Positions 35,908 to 44,096 of a stretch of 64,000 nucleotides of DNA are shown here, one piece after another (the first letter of the stretch is position 1; each line of letters starts with the position of its first letter). The translations under genes and the position numbers were made by a program. The notes under the pieces were generated by a model. It was given only the letters and a program-made list of their open reading frames with translations. It did no database searches and had not been told where the DNA came from. The stretch is taken from positions 1 to 64,000 of the forward strand of contig NZ_JBEBRB010000003.1 of NCBI RefSeq assembly GCF_040395035.1, read 5' to 3'. Source of the DNA: Parapedobacter lycopersici_A. Lineage in GTDB: Bacteria > Bacteroidota > Bacteroidia > Sphingobacteriales > Sphingobacteriaceae.

Positions 35908-36279
35908 CTAAGCGGCTGGTGGACGGAAAATAGACGCGAAAAATGTATGGACATGCAGTGATTCACGGTAAAGCGGCTGCGGCCCGGTACGCTGGTCAGT
36001 TGACGGCCGGAGTAAGTTAACGACTCCTAATTGCTGATTGAACAGCAGCGCTTCCTTGAATTTAATATCGGGTTGCTGCCTTTCCTTTTCCTCCTGTTCT
36101 TTTAACTTTTTCATTAAGACGCACTGTCCAAGGCAGGAATTGTTGAGTGTAAAGCGATTTTCGCAGCGGGTTTTGGCAATGAAATCCCGGTTAGCATAAA
36201 ACCCAACTGAGATCCATAACGTAGCGAAGCTTTGTAGCAGTACAATAGGAATCAACAATATAAATACAATGCGTTTCAC
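35908..36279 (-). CDS. Small membrane protein with C-x9-C-x3-C motif (paralogue A)
   Basis: About 123 residues, from a GTG at 36279. The frame is open for 44 more codons upstream, but the perfect -7 box TAAGTTTG at 36312-36319 sits 33 bases before this GTG, and the shorter start puts the membrane helix (residues 3-26) at the N-terminus. Cys39-x9-Cys49-x3-Cys53 follows, with Glu-Asn-Arg after the first Cys and Lys-Lys-Leu after the last, then a charged linker and the tail FASIFRPPAA. It shares motif and tail with the next gene, 71 bases on. Probably the first gene of the copper-type locus; family unrecognised. Confidence 0.65.
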   Translation of the reverse strand: MKRIVFILLIPIVLLQSFATLWISVGFYANRDFIAKTRCENRFTLNNSCLGQCVLMKKLKEQEEKERQQPDIKFKEALLFNQQLGVVNLLRPSTDQRTGPQPLYRESLHVHTFFASIFRPPAA

Positions 36280-36311
36280 GGGGTGGATATGGTGCGCTGT
36301 TTCGTCGGTGA

Positions 36312-36319
36312 CAAACTTA
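36312..36319 (-). promoter_or_regulatory. Bacteroidota -7 box TAAGTTTG heading the copper-type locus
   Basis: A perfect TAnnTTTG match on the minus strand, 33 bases before the GTG at 36279. It lies inside the longer open frame, and so argues for the shorter protein. Confidence 0.5.
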
Positions 36320-36453
36320 ATTAAATTTACTTTTATATGCAATTTAACCGCATGGTATAGGGTAGGATATTCACGACATCTGACTTTCTTGGGTTCACTG
36401 ACAAGCAGCATTTATCCTACCAAAAATCTTAGGGGAAAACTGGAATACATGTG

Positions 36454-37065
36454 CTATTGCCTGACGGAGCCGGCACGCCTGAAATATTTATAATACCAGG
36501 TGTCGTGCAGATCGCTGATGATGACTCCGCGGCTAGTCGACACATGGACAAATTTGTTATTCTGCAAGTAGATGCCTACATGATCGATGCCGCTTCGTCC
36601 AAATGAAAAGAAAACCAGGTCTCCTTCCTTAAGTTGCCTTTCATATTTTCGCTTAATCTGCTGCGCCATGTCCTGTGAGGTTCGGGGTATCGACTTGCCA
36701 TAAACGTCGTGCATTACCATAGCTACGAAGGCCGAACAGTCGATACCCCGTCGGTCAGTGCCCCCTAGCCGGTGCGGGGTGCCGATCCATTGGTCAATGT
36801 ACCGGTACAGCTCCCGGTTTTCCAATTCAGCGGGCCGTACGCCAAGCACCGCCGCATACCCTTCGAGTAGCCCGCTTTTGCCGCGCGCTGGCATATTCCT
36901 TCCTGCCGATGATGCGTCGGTAGGGATCGTTGCATTCCTTTCAGGCTTACGGTGGGGCACCGAAGAGCCTGTCCGGTTTGGCGGAAGTGCATTTTTACGG
37001 GTAAGACAGCCGCTTAGTAAAATGGAAAGTAAAAGACAGAAGGAGAGAGTCCCGAATCGATACAT
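36454..37065 (-). CDS. NlpC/P60 cell-wall peptidase lipoprotein
   Basis: A 203-residue lipoprotein started at ATG 37065 (ATG 37074 also possible). The lipobox is LLSGC near residue 20. A spacer of about 65 residues leads to a C40 (NlpC/P60) domain: catalytic Cys in GIDCSAFVAMV (near 107), His in GIDHVGIYL (near 160) and the third polar residue, His, in FVHVSTSRG (near 172). Such enzymes cut peptidoglycan stem peptides. It is divergent from engB with 96 bases between starts, and lies 174 bases upstream of the copper-type locus on the same strand. Confidence 0.88.
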   Translation of the reverse strand: MYRFGTLSFCLLLSILLSGCLTRKNALPPNRTGSSVPHRKPERNATIPTDASSAGRNMPARGKSGLLEGYAAVLGVRPAELENRELYRYIDQWIGTPHRLGGTDRRGIDCSAFVAMVMHDVYGKSIPRTSQDMAQQIKRKYERQLKEGDLVFFSFGRSGIDHVGIYLQNNKFVHVSTSRGVIISDLHDTWYYKYFRRAGSVRQ

Positions 37066-37150
37066 GACGTACATTTGGGCGACTAATTTAGTGAATTTAC
37101 CCGGAAGGTAAAGAAATGACGCGAATTTGCGCAGCAACGCCATTTAGTCT

Positions 37151-37158
37151 TACCTTTG
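37151..37158 (+). promoter_or_regulatory. Bacteroidota -7 box TACCTTTG abutting the engB start
   Basis: A perfect match that ends three bases before the engB ATG. If the -7 spacing holds, transcription would begin at or within a few bases of the start codon. Confidence 0.55.
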
Positions 37159-37161
37159 CAT

Positions 37162-37794
37162 ATGCTTATCAAAACAGCAGTATTTATTTGTAGCAATACC
37201 CGGGTCGATCAGTTGCCGAAACCGAGTCTTCCCGAATATGCATTTATCGGGAGATCCAATGTGGGTAAATCATCGTTGATTAATGCCCTTACGGGCAAAC
37301 GAAGCCTGGCAAAGACATCGCAGACACCAGGTAAAACACAGGTCATTAATCATTTTTTGATAAATGATGATTGGTATCTGGTGGATTTGCCTGGCTATGG
37401 TTTTGCAAAAACTTCTAAATCCAATCGTGCTGCATGGGAAAAGTTTATCCGACGGTACTTATTGATGCGCGAAAACCTGCAGTGTGTTTTTGTGCTGGTC
37501 GACAGTCGGCACGGGCCACAGCAAATTGACCTCGATTTTTGCTACTGGTTAGGTGAGCAGCGTATTCCATTTATGCTGGTTTTTACAAAGGCGGATAAGC
37601 TGTCTCAGGCCGGGTCTGCAGCGAATATCAAGAAATTCCGACAAGCACTACTCCAATGGTTTGAAACGGTTCCTCCCCATTTTCTCACGTCGGCCGAAAC
37701 CCGCGTCGGAGGCGAACCGTTATTAATGGCAATCGATGAGATCAACCATAAATTTAACGAACAACAGATTAACGCGCAGGACAACGATTTATGA
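37162..37794 (+). CDS. engB: Ribosome biogenesis GTPase EngB/YsxC
   Basis: A 210-residue TRAFAC GTPase that assists large-subunit assembly. G1 is GRSNVGKSS (near residue 30), G3 is DLPGYGFAK (near 76), G4 is TKAD (near 144) and G5 the SAET segment (near 174). The start at ATG 37162 gives MLIKTAVFICSN, which fits the family; the in-frame TTG at 37156 lies inside the promoter box and is rejected. The stop overlaps the start of the prenyltransferase gene (ATGA), so the two are coupled. Confidence 0.93.
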   Translation: MLIKTAVFICSNTRVDQLPKPSLPEYAFIGRSNVGKSSLINALTGKRSLAKTSQTPGKTQVINHFLINDDWYLVDLPGYGFAKTSKSNRAAWEKFIRRYLLMRENLQCVFVLVDSRHGPQQIDLDFCYWLGEQRIPFMLVFTKADKLSQAGSAANIKKFRQALLQWFETVPPHFLTSAETRVGGEPLLMAIDEINHKFNEQQINAQDNDL

Positions 37795-38645
37795 ATAAAT
37801 ATTTTTCCCTCGTATTATTTGCTCATAGCATATTTGCACTTCCGTTTGCTATCATCGGCTTTTTTCTTGCCGTCAATACCACCGATTATCCATTTGCATG
37901 GATGAAATTGTTGCTTATGCTGGCATGCATGGTATTTGCCCGTAATGCTGCAATGGCGTTCAATCGGTATCTCGACCGCGATATCGATGCAGTTAATCCA
38001 CGCACCGCCATGCGGGATATTCCGGCCGGGCGCGTGAGTCCGCGTCAGGCGCTCACATTTACGATTGTCAACTGCGTGCTTTTTATCGGCGCAACGGGAT
38101 TGATTAATACCGTTTGCCTTTACCTGTCGCCCGTTGCCCTGGCTGTGGTACTCGGTTACAGCTATACAAAGCGGTTTACACCGCTTTGTCATTTGGTGCT
38201 GGGGTTGGGCCTGGGACTAGCCCCTTTGGGGGCTTACCTTGTCGTTACGGGTACATTCCATCTTGTTCCTGTATTTTATTCACTGGCCGTGCTGTTTTGG
38301 GTTGGTGGTTTTGATATCATTTATGCATTGCAGGATGAAGAATTTGATCGCGAACAGCACCTAAATTCGATACCCGCCTGGCTTGGCAAACGGAAGGCCT
38401 TGCGGCTCTCTGAATTTTTCCACATGTTGTCGGCGATATTCGTTGTGCTACCTTTATTTTATGTGCCTTTACGCTGGTTTTATATAGCAGGCGTTATTTT
38501 TTATGTCCTGTTACTTATCTACCAGCATCGGATTGTAAGCCCAACGGACTTAAGCCGGGTAAACCGGGCATTTATGACAACAAATGGTGTGGCTTCTGTA
38601 GTTTTTGCTGTTTTCTTTTTGTGTGATGTAATTTTTTTGTGGTAA
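37791..38645 (+). CDS. mqnP: UbiA-family prenyltransferase, probably MqnP
   Basis: A 284-residue membrane prenyltransferase with about eight to nine helices. The two aspartate-rich sites are NRYLDRDIDAVNPRT (near residue 60) and the DEEFDREQHLN segment (near 184), which bind the polyprenyl diphosphate. The usual label is 4-hydroxybenzoate octaprenyltransferase, but the window encodes futalosine-route enzymes, so attachment of the isoprenoid to a naphthoate in menaquinone synthesis (MqnP) is more likely. It is coupled to engB by a four-base overlap, an arrangement unrelated in function. Confidence 0.85.
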   Translation: MNKYFSLVLFAHSIFALPFAIIGFFLAVNTTDYPFAWMKLLLMLACMVFARNAAMAFNRYLDRDIDAVNPRTAMRDIPAGRVSPRQALTFTIVNCVLFIGATGLINTVCLYLSPVALAVVLGYSYTKRFTPLCHLVLGLGLGLAPLGAYLVVTGTFHLVPVFYSLAVLFWVGGFDIIYALQDEEFDREQHLNSIPAWLGKRKALRLSEFFHMLSAIFVVLPLFYVPLRWFYIAGVIFYVLLLIYQHRIVSPTDLSRVNRAFMTTNGVASVVFAVFFLCDVIFLW

Positions 38646-38755
38646 TTGGTCTTTAGCAACAATAATCAATAACCAGCTTTTGCTAATTCTACGATTATAA
38701 CTTCCTTGGAAGTCATTGCCCGAAAACAATAGCTGGCAGGCAATCGCTAAAAATC

Positions 38756-38769
38756 ACAAAACGTTTTGT
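38756..38769. repeat. 14-bp perfect palindrome upstream of topA
   Basis: ACAAAACGTTTTGT reads the same on both strands and lies 44 bases before the topA ATG in a 168-base gap. It could be a regulator site or chance; no similar site was noticed elsewhere. Confidence 0.35.
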
Positions 38770-38813
38770 CATTCCCTGAATAAATCCCTTTATTTGCAGA
38801 AATCTGAAAATTA

Positions 38814-41144
38814 ATGGCGAAAAACTTACTGATCGTTGAGTCTCCGGCAAAAGCAAAAACAATAGAAGGATATCTGGGAAAGGATTTTTTGGTGAAATCC
38901 AGCTATGGACATATCCGTGACCTGGTAAAGACAGACGATGCCATAGACACCGAAAATAACTTTACACAAAAATATGAGGTGCCCGCCGATAAAAAAGCCA
39001 TAGTTAGTGAGTTGAAAAAATTAGCCAAAAACGCAGAAACAGTCTGGCTCGCATCCGACGAGGACCGGGAGGGAGAAGCCATTTCCTGGCACCTTTACGA
39101 AACGCTTGGATTGCAGGATAGCAATACGCGACGCATTGTATTCCATGAAATTACCAAACCCGCTATCCTCCGTGCCATCGAAACCCCGCGGAGCATCGAT
39201 TTTAACCTTGTGAATGCGCAGCAGGCAAGGAGAGTGCTCGACCGCCTGGTTGGTTTTGAGCTCTCGCCCGTGCTGTGGAAAAAGGTGAAGCCAGCGTTAT
39301 CCGCCGGCCGCGTGCAATCCGTGGCGGTTCGTCTGATTGTGGACCGTGAACGGGAAATCAACCGGTTTCAGGCAGAAGCGGCATTCCGGATCGTAGCGAT
39401 ATTCCATACCGGGAATGCCAAAGAACTTTTTAAAGCGGAACTTCCCCAGCGATTTTCAGCTGCTGCAGCAGCTGAGCTGTTTTTAAGGGATTGCTCCAGG
39501 GCCGGATTTTCCGTAGTGGATCTCGAAACTAAACCTTCAAAACGTAACCCTGCCGCTCCGTTTACTACCTCGACGCTGCAACAGGAAGCGAGCCGTAAAC
39601 TTGGGTTTTCCGTGGCCCGTACGATGGCCGTCGCGCAGCGTCTTTATGAATCGGGCCGCATTACTTATATGCGTACAGATTCAGTGAACTTGAGTGATAC
39701 AGCACTGGAAGGAGCTGAGCAGGAAATACGCGCGGCTTATGGTAACCAATACCATAAGCGCCGGCAGTATAAAACAAAATCTTCCGGAGCCCAGGAGGCC
39801 CACGAGGCCATCCGGCCAACATATTTCAATCAGCATACGATTGATGGTGACCCCGCCGACAGGCGGTTGTATGAGCTAATCTGGAAACGGGCGATTGCCT
39901 CTCAGATGAGCGAAGCTATGTTTGAAAGGACAACGGCGAAGATCAGTATTTCAACGCGGGATGAGTTGCTTGTGGCTAATGGCGAAGTAATGAAATTCGA
40001 TGGTTTCTTAAAGGTATATTTTGAATCAACTGACGAGGAACACGAACCTAATCTGGATGATGATACGGGTAATGCATTATTACCTCCGTTGCAAAAGGGA
40101 CAGGAATTGACCTTGAAAACCCTCACCGCCACGGAACGGTTCTCCCGTCCGCCAGCCCGGTATACCGAAGCCAGTCTGGTGAAAAAACTCGAGGAACTGG
40201 GTATTGGACGTCCCTCTACTTATGCGCCGACCATATCAACCATTCAAAACCGAGGTTATGTTGTAAAAGAGGACCGGGAAGGCAAACCCCGGGATTATCG
40301 CGTTCTCGAACTTCAGTCTGGCGAAATTACCATGTTGAAAAGAACGGAAACGACCGGTGCGGAGAAAGCCAAATTATTCCCCACAGATATTGGTGCGGTT
40401 GTCAATGACTTTCTGGTGGAACATTTTAAAGGTATTGTAGATTTTCATTTCACTGCCAAGGTGGAAAAGGAATTCGATGAGATTGCCCAGGGCCTCAAAG
40501 CGTGGACAGATATGCTCCACGATTTTTACGGCCCTTTTCATAATGAAGTAGAAACAACAATTAAAACGGCTGATCGGGCGAACAGTGAGCGTGAACTGGG
40601 TACAGATCCCGAAACGGGCAAGAAAGTCAGAGTGCGTATCGGCCGGTTTGGCCCCATGGTACAGATCGGAACGGCCGATGATGAGGAAAAGCCACGGTTT
40701 GCCAGTCTACGCCCCGGACAAATGGTCGAGACCATTACCTTTGAGGAGGCAATGGAATTATTTAAGCTGCCTAAAATAGTGGGTCAGTTTGAGGATAAAG
40801 ACATGGCGGTTGCCATTGGCCGCTTCGGGCCGTATATCCGCCATAACAGTGCGTTTTATTCCCTGCCTAAAACGGTTGATCCACATGATGTGACAGAGGA
40901 GCTCGCCATTCAGATTATCCGTGAAAAACGCCAGAAAGATAAGGAGAAGGTAATTCGTATTTTTGACGAAAACCCAGAAGCACGCATTGAAAACGGACGC
41001 TGGGGCCCGTTTATTCGGTTTGGTAAGCAAAATATCAAAATACCCAAAGGGACGGACGTAACGGCAATTACTTATACCGACGTGCTGAAATGGGCCGAAA
41101 CAGGAGAACAGAAGCCGAAAAAGAAGGCGAAGGGAAGAAAGTAA
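38814..41144 (+). CDS. topA: DNA topoisomerase I
   Basis: A 776-residue type IA topoisomerase that relaxes negative supercoils. The Toprim domain opens with LLIVESPAKAKTIEGYLG, followed by the acidic SDEDREGEAI near residue 82. The active-site Tyr is in RITYMRTDS near 285, and GIGRPSTYA follows near 463. The C-terminal third has repeats of the form GRFGPMVQIG / GRFGPYIRHN / GRWGPFIRFG, the Gly-Arg-x-Gly-Pro repeats that replace the zinc fingers of enterobacterial TopA. The very end is Lys-rich. Catalytic parts are complete. A 54-base gap separates it from the next gene. Confidence 0.96.
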   Translation: MAKNLLIVESPAKAKTIEGYLGKDFLVKSSYGHIRDLVKTDDAIDTENNFTQKYEVPADKKAIVSELKKLAKNAETVWLASDEDREGEAISWHLYETLGLQDSNTRRIVFHEITKPAILRAIETPRSIDFNLVNAQQARRVLDRLVGFELSPVLWKKVKPALSAGRVQSVAVRLIVDREREINRFQAEAAFRIVAIFHTGNAKELFKAELPQRFSAAAAAELFLRDCSRAGFSVVDLETKPSKRNPAAPFTTSTLQQEASRKLGFSVARTMAVAQRLYESGRITYMRTDSVNLSDTALEGAEQEIRAAYGNQYHKRRQYKTKSSGAQEAHEAIRPTYFNQHTIDGDPADRRLYELIWKRAIASQMSEAMFERTTAKISISTRDELLVANGEVMKFDGFLKVYFESTDEEHEPNLDDDTGNALLPPLQKGQELTLKTLTATERFSRPPARYTEASLVKKLEELGIGRPSTYAPTISTIQNRGYVVKEDREGKPRDYRVLELQSGEITMLKRTETTGAEKAKLFPTDIGAVVNDFLVEHFKGIVDFHFTAKVEKEFDEIAQGLKAWTDMLHDFYGPFHNEVETTIKTADRANSERELGTDPETGKKVRVRIGRFGPMVQIGTADDEEKPRFASLRPGQMVETITFEEAMELFKLPKIVGQFEDKDMAVAIGRFGPYIRHNSAFYSLPKTVDPHDVTEELAIQIIREKRQKDKEKVIRIFDENPEARIENGRWGPFIRFGKQNIKIPKGTDVTAITYTDVLKWAETGEQKPKKKAKGRK

Positions 41145-41198
41145 TCACTCGTTTATGCCAGCCGTTAACTGCTGATCAGCTGCCAATGACAGAAAGAA

Positions 41199-41612
41199 AT
41201 GAAAAAGGACCTGCCGGAAAATATTGTTGAGGACGTTTCCATTGCTATTGTATTGGAGCGTGAATCACCCGGTGAGAAAGTATGGCACGTGTATCTCATT
41301 AATGAAAAAATGACACCGATCAAGAATGTCATGGTGAGTTCCAAAGGTTATGGCGTGAAAGATGGCAAAGATGTGAAAACATCTATACTGCGGCATTTTA
41401 TCGGTGATATAGATTCGGGAGATTACGCCCGGATCGAAGCCATTGATGAACAGGTTTTCGGATTAACCAATGAGTATTGGCTGAGCTACTACGTTAATGG
41501 GACAATTTACGATAAAAAGTATATTTTTCTGCCCGAAAGCATTATAGATGAGAACCTTACCAAGATACCTGTGCTTAACAAGCCGGGCGTGCTGATCGGG
41601 GGTAACAACTGA
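41199..41612 (+). CDS. Conserved protein of unknown function
   Basis: A 137-residue soluble protein with no signal or membrane segment. Visible features are an acidic start (DLPENIVEDVSIAIVLE), alternating strand-like stretches (VWHVYLINEKMTPIKNVMVSSKGYG), and EAIDEQVFGLTNEYWLSYYVNG near residue 85, ending in PGVLIGG. I do not recognise a family; the size and strand pattern fit an all-beta single domain. It lies between topA and cmk with six bases to the cmk start, so it is probably co-transcribed with cmk. Confidence 0.75.
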   Translation: MKKDLPENIVEDVSIAIVLERESPGEKVWHVYLINEKMTPIKNVMVSSKGYGVKDGKDVKTSILRHFIGDIDSGDYARIEAIDEQVFGLTNEYWLSYYVNGTIYDKKYIFLPESIIDENLTKIPVLNKPGVLIGGNN

Positions 41613-41617
41613 CGCTA

Positions 41618-42283
41618 ATGGGAAGAAAAAACAACATCATTGCCATTGACGGTTATTCCTCATGCGGTAAAAGTACACTGGCCAAGGCACTTGCCAAACG
41701 ACTGCATTACCTGTATATCGATAGCGGCGCTATGTACCGCGCCGTTACCGTGTATTTCCTCCGGAACGCGGTGTCTTTGGACGATGAACAGGCAGTACGT
41801 CAGGCGCTGGCTAATATCCGGATCGATTTTCATGCTACACCTGAAAAAACCAGTATCTTCCTCAACGGAGAGGATATCAGCGACGAAATCAGGCAAATGC
41901 ATATCTCCGATAATGTCAGTGAAGTAAGCGCTATAAAAGCAGTCCGACAATCCATGGTGGCATTGCAGCAGGAACTGGGCCGGAGTAGGAATATTGTCAT
42001 GGATGGCCGGGACATCGGCACTACCGTCTTTCCGGATGCGAACGTCAAGATTTTCATGACTGCCGATCCCAATGTTCGTGCCCAGCGTCGGTACCTGGAA
42101 CTGAAAAATAAGGGGGAGCAGATCACCCTTGAGGAGGTATTTGAAAACCTGGCGCACCGAGACTATATTGATACTACCCGCGAGGAAAGTCCGCTCGTGC
42201 GGACACATGATGCCGTCATATTGGATAATACGGAACTGAATGAAGAACAACAACTTCAGTTCGTGCTTGATAGGCTACCTTAA
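41618..42283 (+). CDS. cmk: Cytidylate kinase
   Basis: A 221-residue kinase that phosphorylates CMP and dCMP. The P-loop DGYSSCGKST is at residues 7-16, the CMP-site segment YIDSGAMYRA near 34 and DGRDIGTTVFPDANVKIFMTA near 129. The Lid has RAQRRYLEL near 151. The size is normal for the short bacterial form. It starts six bases after the unknown-function gene, and its stop TAA overlaps the stop of the convergent aminotransferase by four bases. Confidence 0.95.
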   Translation: MGRKNNIIAIDGYSSCGKSTLAKALAKRLHYLYIDSGAMYRAVTVYFLRNAVSLDDEQAVRQALANIRIDFHATPEKTSIFLNGEDISDEIRQMHISDNVSEVSAIKAVRQSMVALQQELGRSRNIVMDGRDIGTTVFPDANVKIFMTADPNVRAQRRYLELKNKGEQITLEEVFENLAHRDYIDTTREESPLVRTHDAVILDNTELNEEQQLQFVLDRLP

Positions 42284-43476
42284 ACCCGACCCGGATAGGC
42301 GGCCAACCCTTTTTCAATACAAATCAACGCATTTTTTAAATCGTTGATGTTTAACACATAAGCCAGTCTTATCTCTTTTTTTCCTTCCTGTTCGTGACTG
42401 TAAAACCCGGTGGCAGGTGCCATCATTACGGTTTGATTTTCATAAGCGAAATCCTCAAGCATCCACTGGCAGAACCGGTCCGAATCATCAATTGGAAACT
42501 GGGCCAGCACATAGAACGCGCCGCCGGGAAGGGGACAGTGCACTCCCGTTATCCGGTTCAGTCCATCGACCAGTACATCCCGCCGGGCCGTATATTCGCG
42601 TTTTACGGCATCGAAATAACTTTGCGGCGTATCTACTGCGGCCGTTGCCGCCAGTTGCGCAACGGCAGGTGGACTCAGACGTGCCTGTGCAAATTTTAAA
42701 GCGGTTTCCCACACAGCCCGGTTTTTTGTGATGATGCACCCTAAACGGGCACCGCAGGCACTGTATCGTTTGGATACCGTGTCGAGTATAACGATATGTT
42801 GATCAAATCCATCGAGGTGCAACGGGGAAATGAAGGAGCGGTCGCCGTAACAGAATTCCCGGTAAGCTTCATCGACCAAAAGAAAGAGGTCGTGCTTAAT
42901 ACAGAGGTCGCGAAGTGCCTCCAACTCTTCACGCGAGTAGAGGTACCCGGTGGGGTTATTGGGGTTACAGATGGCAATCGCTTTGGTTTTTTTCGTTATC
43001 AGTGATTCAAAGGCAGAAATTTCCGGTAAGGCAAATCCGTTTTCAATGTGTGACAGAATGGGTTTAATGACAATGCCGGCAGTATGCGCAAATCCACTGT
43101 AATTGGCATAGAACGGTTCCGGTATGATGATTTCTTCATCTGTATTCAGACAGGCCTGCATGGCGATGGTAATCGCTTCTGAACCGCCATTGGTAACCAG
43201 GATATCCTGCGGTTTAATGCCATATCCCAATTTGTTGTAGTATTCACTCAGTTTTGTCCGATAGGTAAGTGTACCTTCAGAAGGGGTGTAAGCCCATATT
43301 TTAAAATCGATATTCCGAATAGCATCCAGCATGATTTCGGGTGTTTCGATATCCGGTTGTCCAATATTGAGGTGGTAGACTGTTTTTCCCTCCTCCTTGG
43401 CCCGGTCGGCATAGGGTGTAAGTTTACGTATGGGCGAGGCCGGCATTTCCCGACCTTTTTGAGATATTACAGGCAT
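42280..43476 (-). CDS. Class I/II PLP aminotransferase (aspartate-type)
   Basis: A 398-residue fold-type I aminotransferase. NPNNPTG near residue 172 and the PLP Lys in DTVSKRYSACGARLG near 237 are clear; the Tyr of EPFYANY is near 122. It resembles the Ib subgroup of aspartate/aromatic aminotransferases seen widely in Bacteroidota. Substrate specificity cannot be fixed by eye. It is separate from the aromatic pair at 2.5-3.7 kb and may be the main aspartate aminotransferase feeding lysC. Its end overlaps the cmk stop. Confidence 0.85.
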   Translation of the reverse strand: MPVISQKGREMPASPIRKLTPYADRAKEEGKTVYHLNIGQPDIETPEIMLDAIRNIDFKIWAYTPSEGTLTYRTKLSEYYNKLGYGIKPQDILVTNGGSEAITIAMQACLNTDEEIIIPEPFYANYSGFAHTAGIVIKPILSHIENGFALPEISAFESLITKKTKAIAICNPNNPTGYLYSREELEALRDLCIKHDLFLLVDEAYREFCYGDRSFISPLHLDGFDQHIVILDTVSKRYSACGARLGCIITKNRAVWETALKFAQARLSPPAVAQLAATAAVDTPQSYFDAVKREYTARRDVLVDGLNRITGVHCPLPGGAFYVLAQFPIDDSDRFCQWMLEDFAYENQTVMMAPATGFYSHEQEGKKEIRLAYVLNINDLKNALICIEKGLAAYPGRV

Positions 43477-43532
43477 AATGTTTTATTATTGAAGTTATCC
43501 TTCATGGTGCAATATTACACATTTTACGATAT

Positions 43533-43561
43533 AAAAAAAGCCGCTTTTTTGTGAAGCGGCT
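43533..43561 (-). terminator. Terminator of the DUF1573 gene
   Basis: AGCCGCTT (43539-43546) pairs with AAGCGGCT (43554-43561); on the minus strand the stem is followed by a run of T (43533-43538 complement). It lies 28 bases after the DUF1573 stop. Confidence 0.75.
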
Positions 43562-43589
43562 GGTTTGTTATGCTTATTATTTAAGACAA

Positions 43590-43970
43590 CTACCCGGTCA
43601 CTTCTCCTTTGATATAAAGGGTCTTTACGGGAGTCTTGGTGTTGGAACGGACCGTAAAGTTCTTGGTAAAGGGCGCTTTCGCCGCCGCATTATAGGTTAC
43701 GGAAATTGTTCCTTTTTCACCAGGTTTTACCGGTGTCTTGGTAAATTCCGCAACGGAACATCCGCACGACGGTCTTACCTCACTGATAATAATCGGTTCG
43801 GTACCCACATTGGTAAAGGTAAATTCATAGGTAACCGGTTTACCTTGTGGTATTTTCCCGAAATCATGTGTCTCTGTTTCGAATTTGAACTCGGCCTTGC
43901 TATTCTGCTGCGCCATAGCGACGCCCATAAAGGCAATCAGCATAGTACATATGGTAACAATTTTTTTCAT
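43590..43970 (-). CDS. DUF1573 exported protein
   Basis: A 126-residue exported protein started at ATG 43970, giving a signal peptide ending MAQQ. The mature part is a single DUF1573 immunoglobulin-like domain with THDFGKIPQGKPVTYEFTFTNVGTEPI, then the conserved RPSCGCS cysteine pair (near residue 82) and SVTYNAAAKAPFTKNFTV. The family has HYDIN/ASPM-like folds of unsettled role, common in Bacteroidota. The upstream start in the longer frame is rejected since a -7 box, TAAATTTG (44010-44017, minus strand), overlaps it. A 178-codon plus-strand frame across this gene is judged a shadow. Confidence 0.85.
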   Translation of the reverse strand: MKKIVTICTMLIAFMGVAMAQQNSKAEFKFETETHDFGKIPQGKPVTYEFTFTNVGTEPIIISEVRPSCGCSVAEFTKTPVKPGEKGTISVTYNAAAKAPFTKNFTVRSNTKTPVKTLYIKGEVTG

Positions 43971-44009
43971 GATGTCTTTTTTATTTGGTATTTCACGATT
44001 GATGTTAGA

Positions 44010-44017
44010 CAAATTTA
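44010..44017 (-). promoter_or_regulatory. Bacteroidota -7 box TAAATTTG for the DUF1573 gene
   Basis: A perfect match on the minus strand about 40 bases upstream of the ATG at 43970. Confidence 0.55.
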
Positions 44018-44096
44018 TGTGTTTCAGGTAAGAAACACAAAAAAAGTTCCAAAAACAGCAGATTCCAACAAATGTATTATAAAATAGATGGGCTGA

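Noticed and set aside
36280..36411. 44-codon N-terminal extension of small cysteine protein A
   Set aside because: It contains the -7 box at 36312-36319 and would place the membrane helix in the middle of the protein.
41660..42253. 197-codon minus-strand frame
   Set aside because: Lies wholly within cmk on the other strand, where all kinase motifs are intact.
43551..44087. 178-codon plus-strand frame across the DUF1573 gene
   Set aside because: The opposite strand encodes a clear exported DUF1573 domain with its own -7 box and terminator; the plus frame has no recognisable domain and odd composition.
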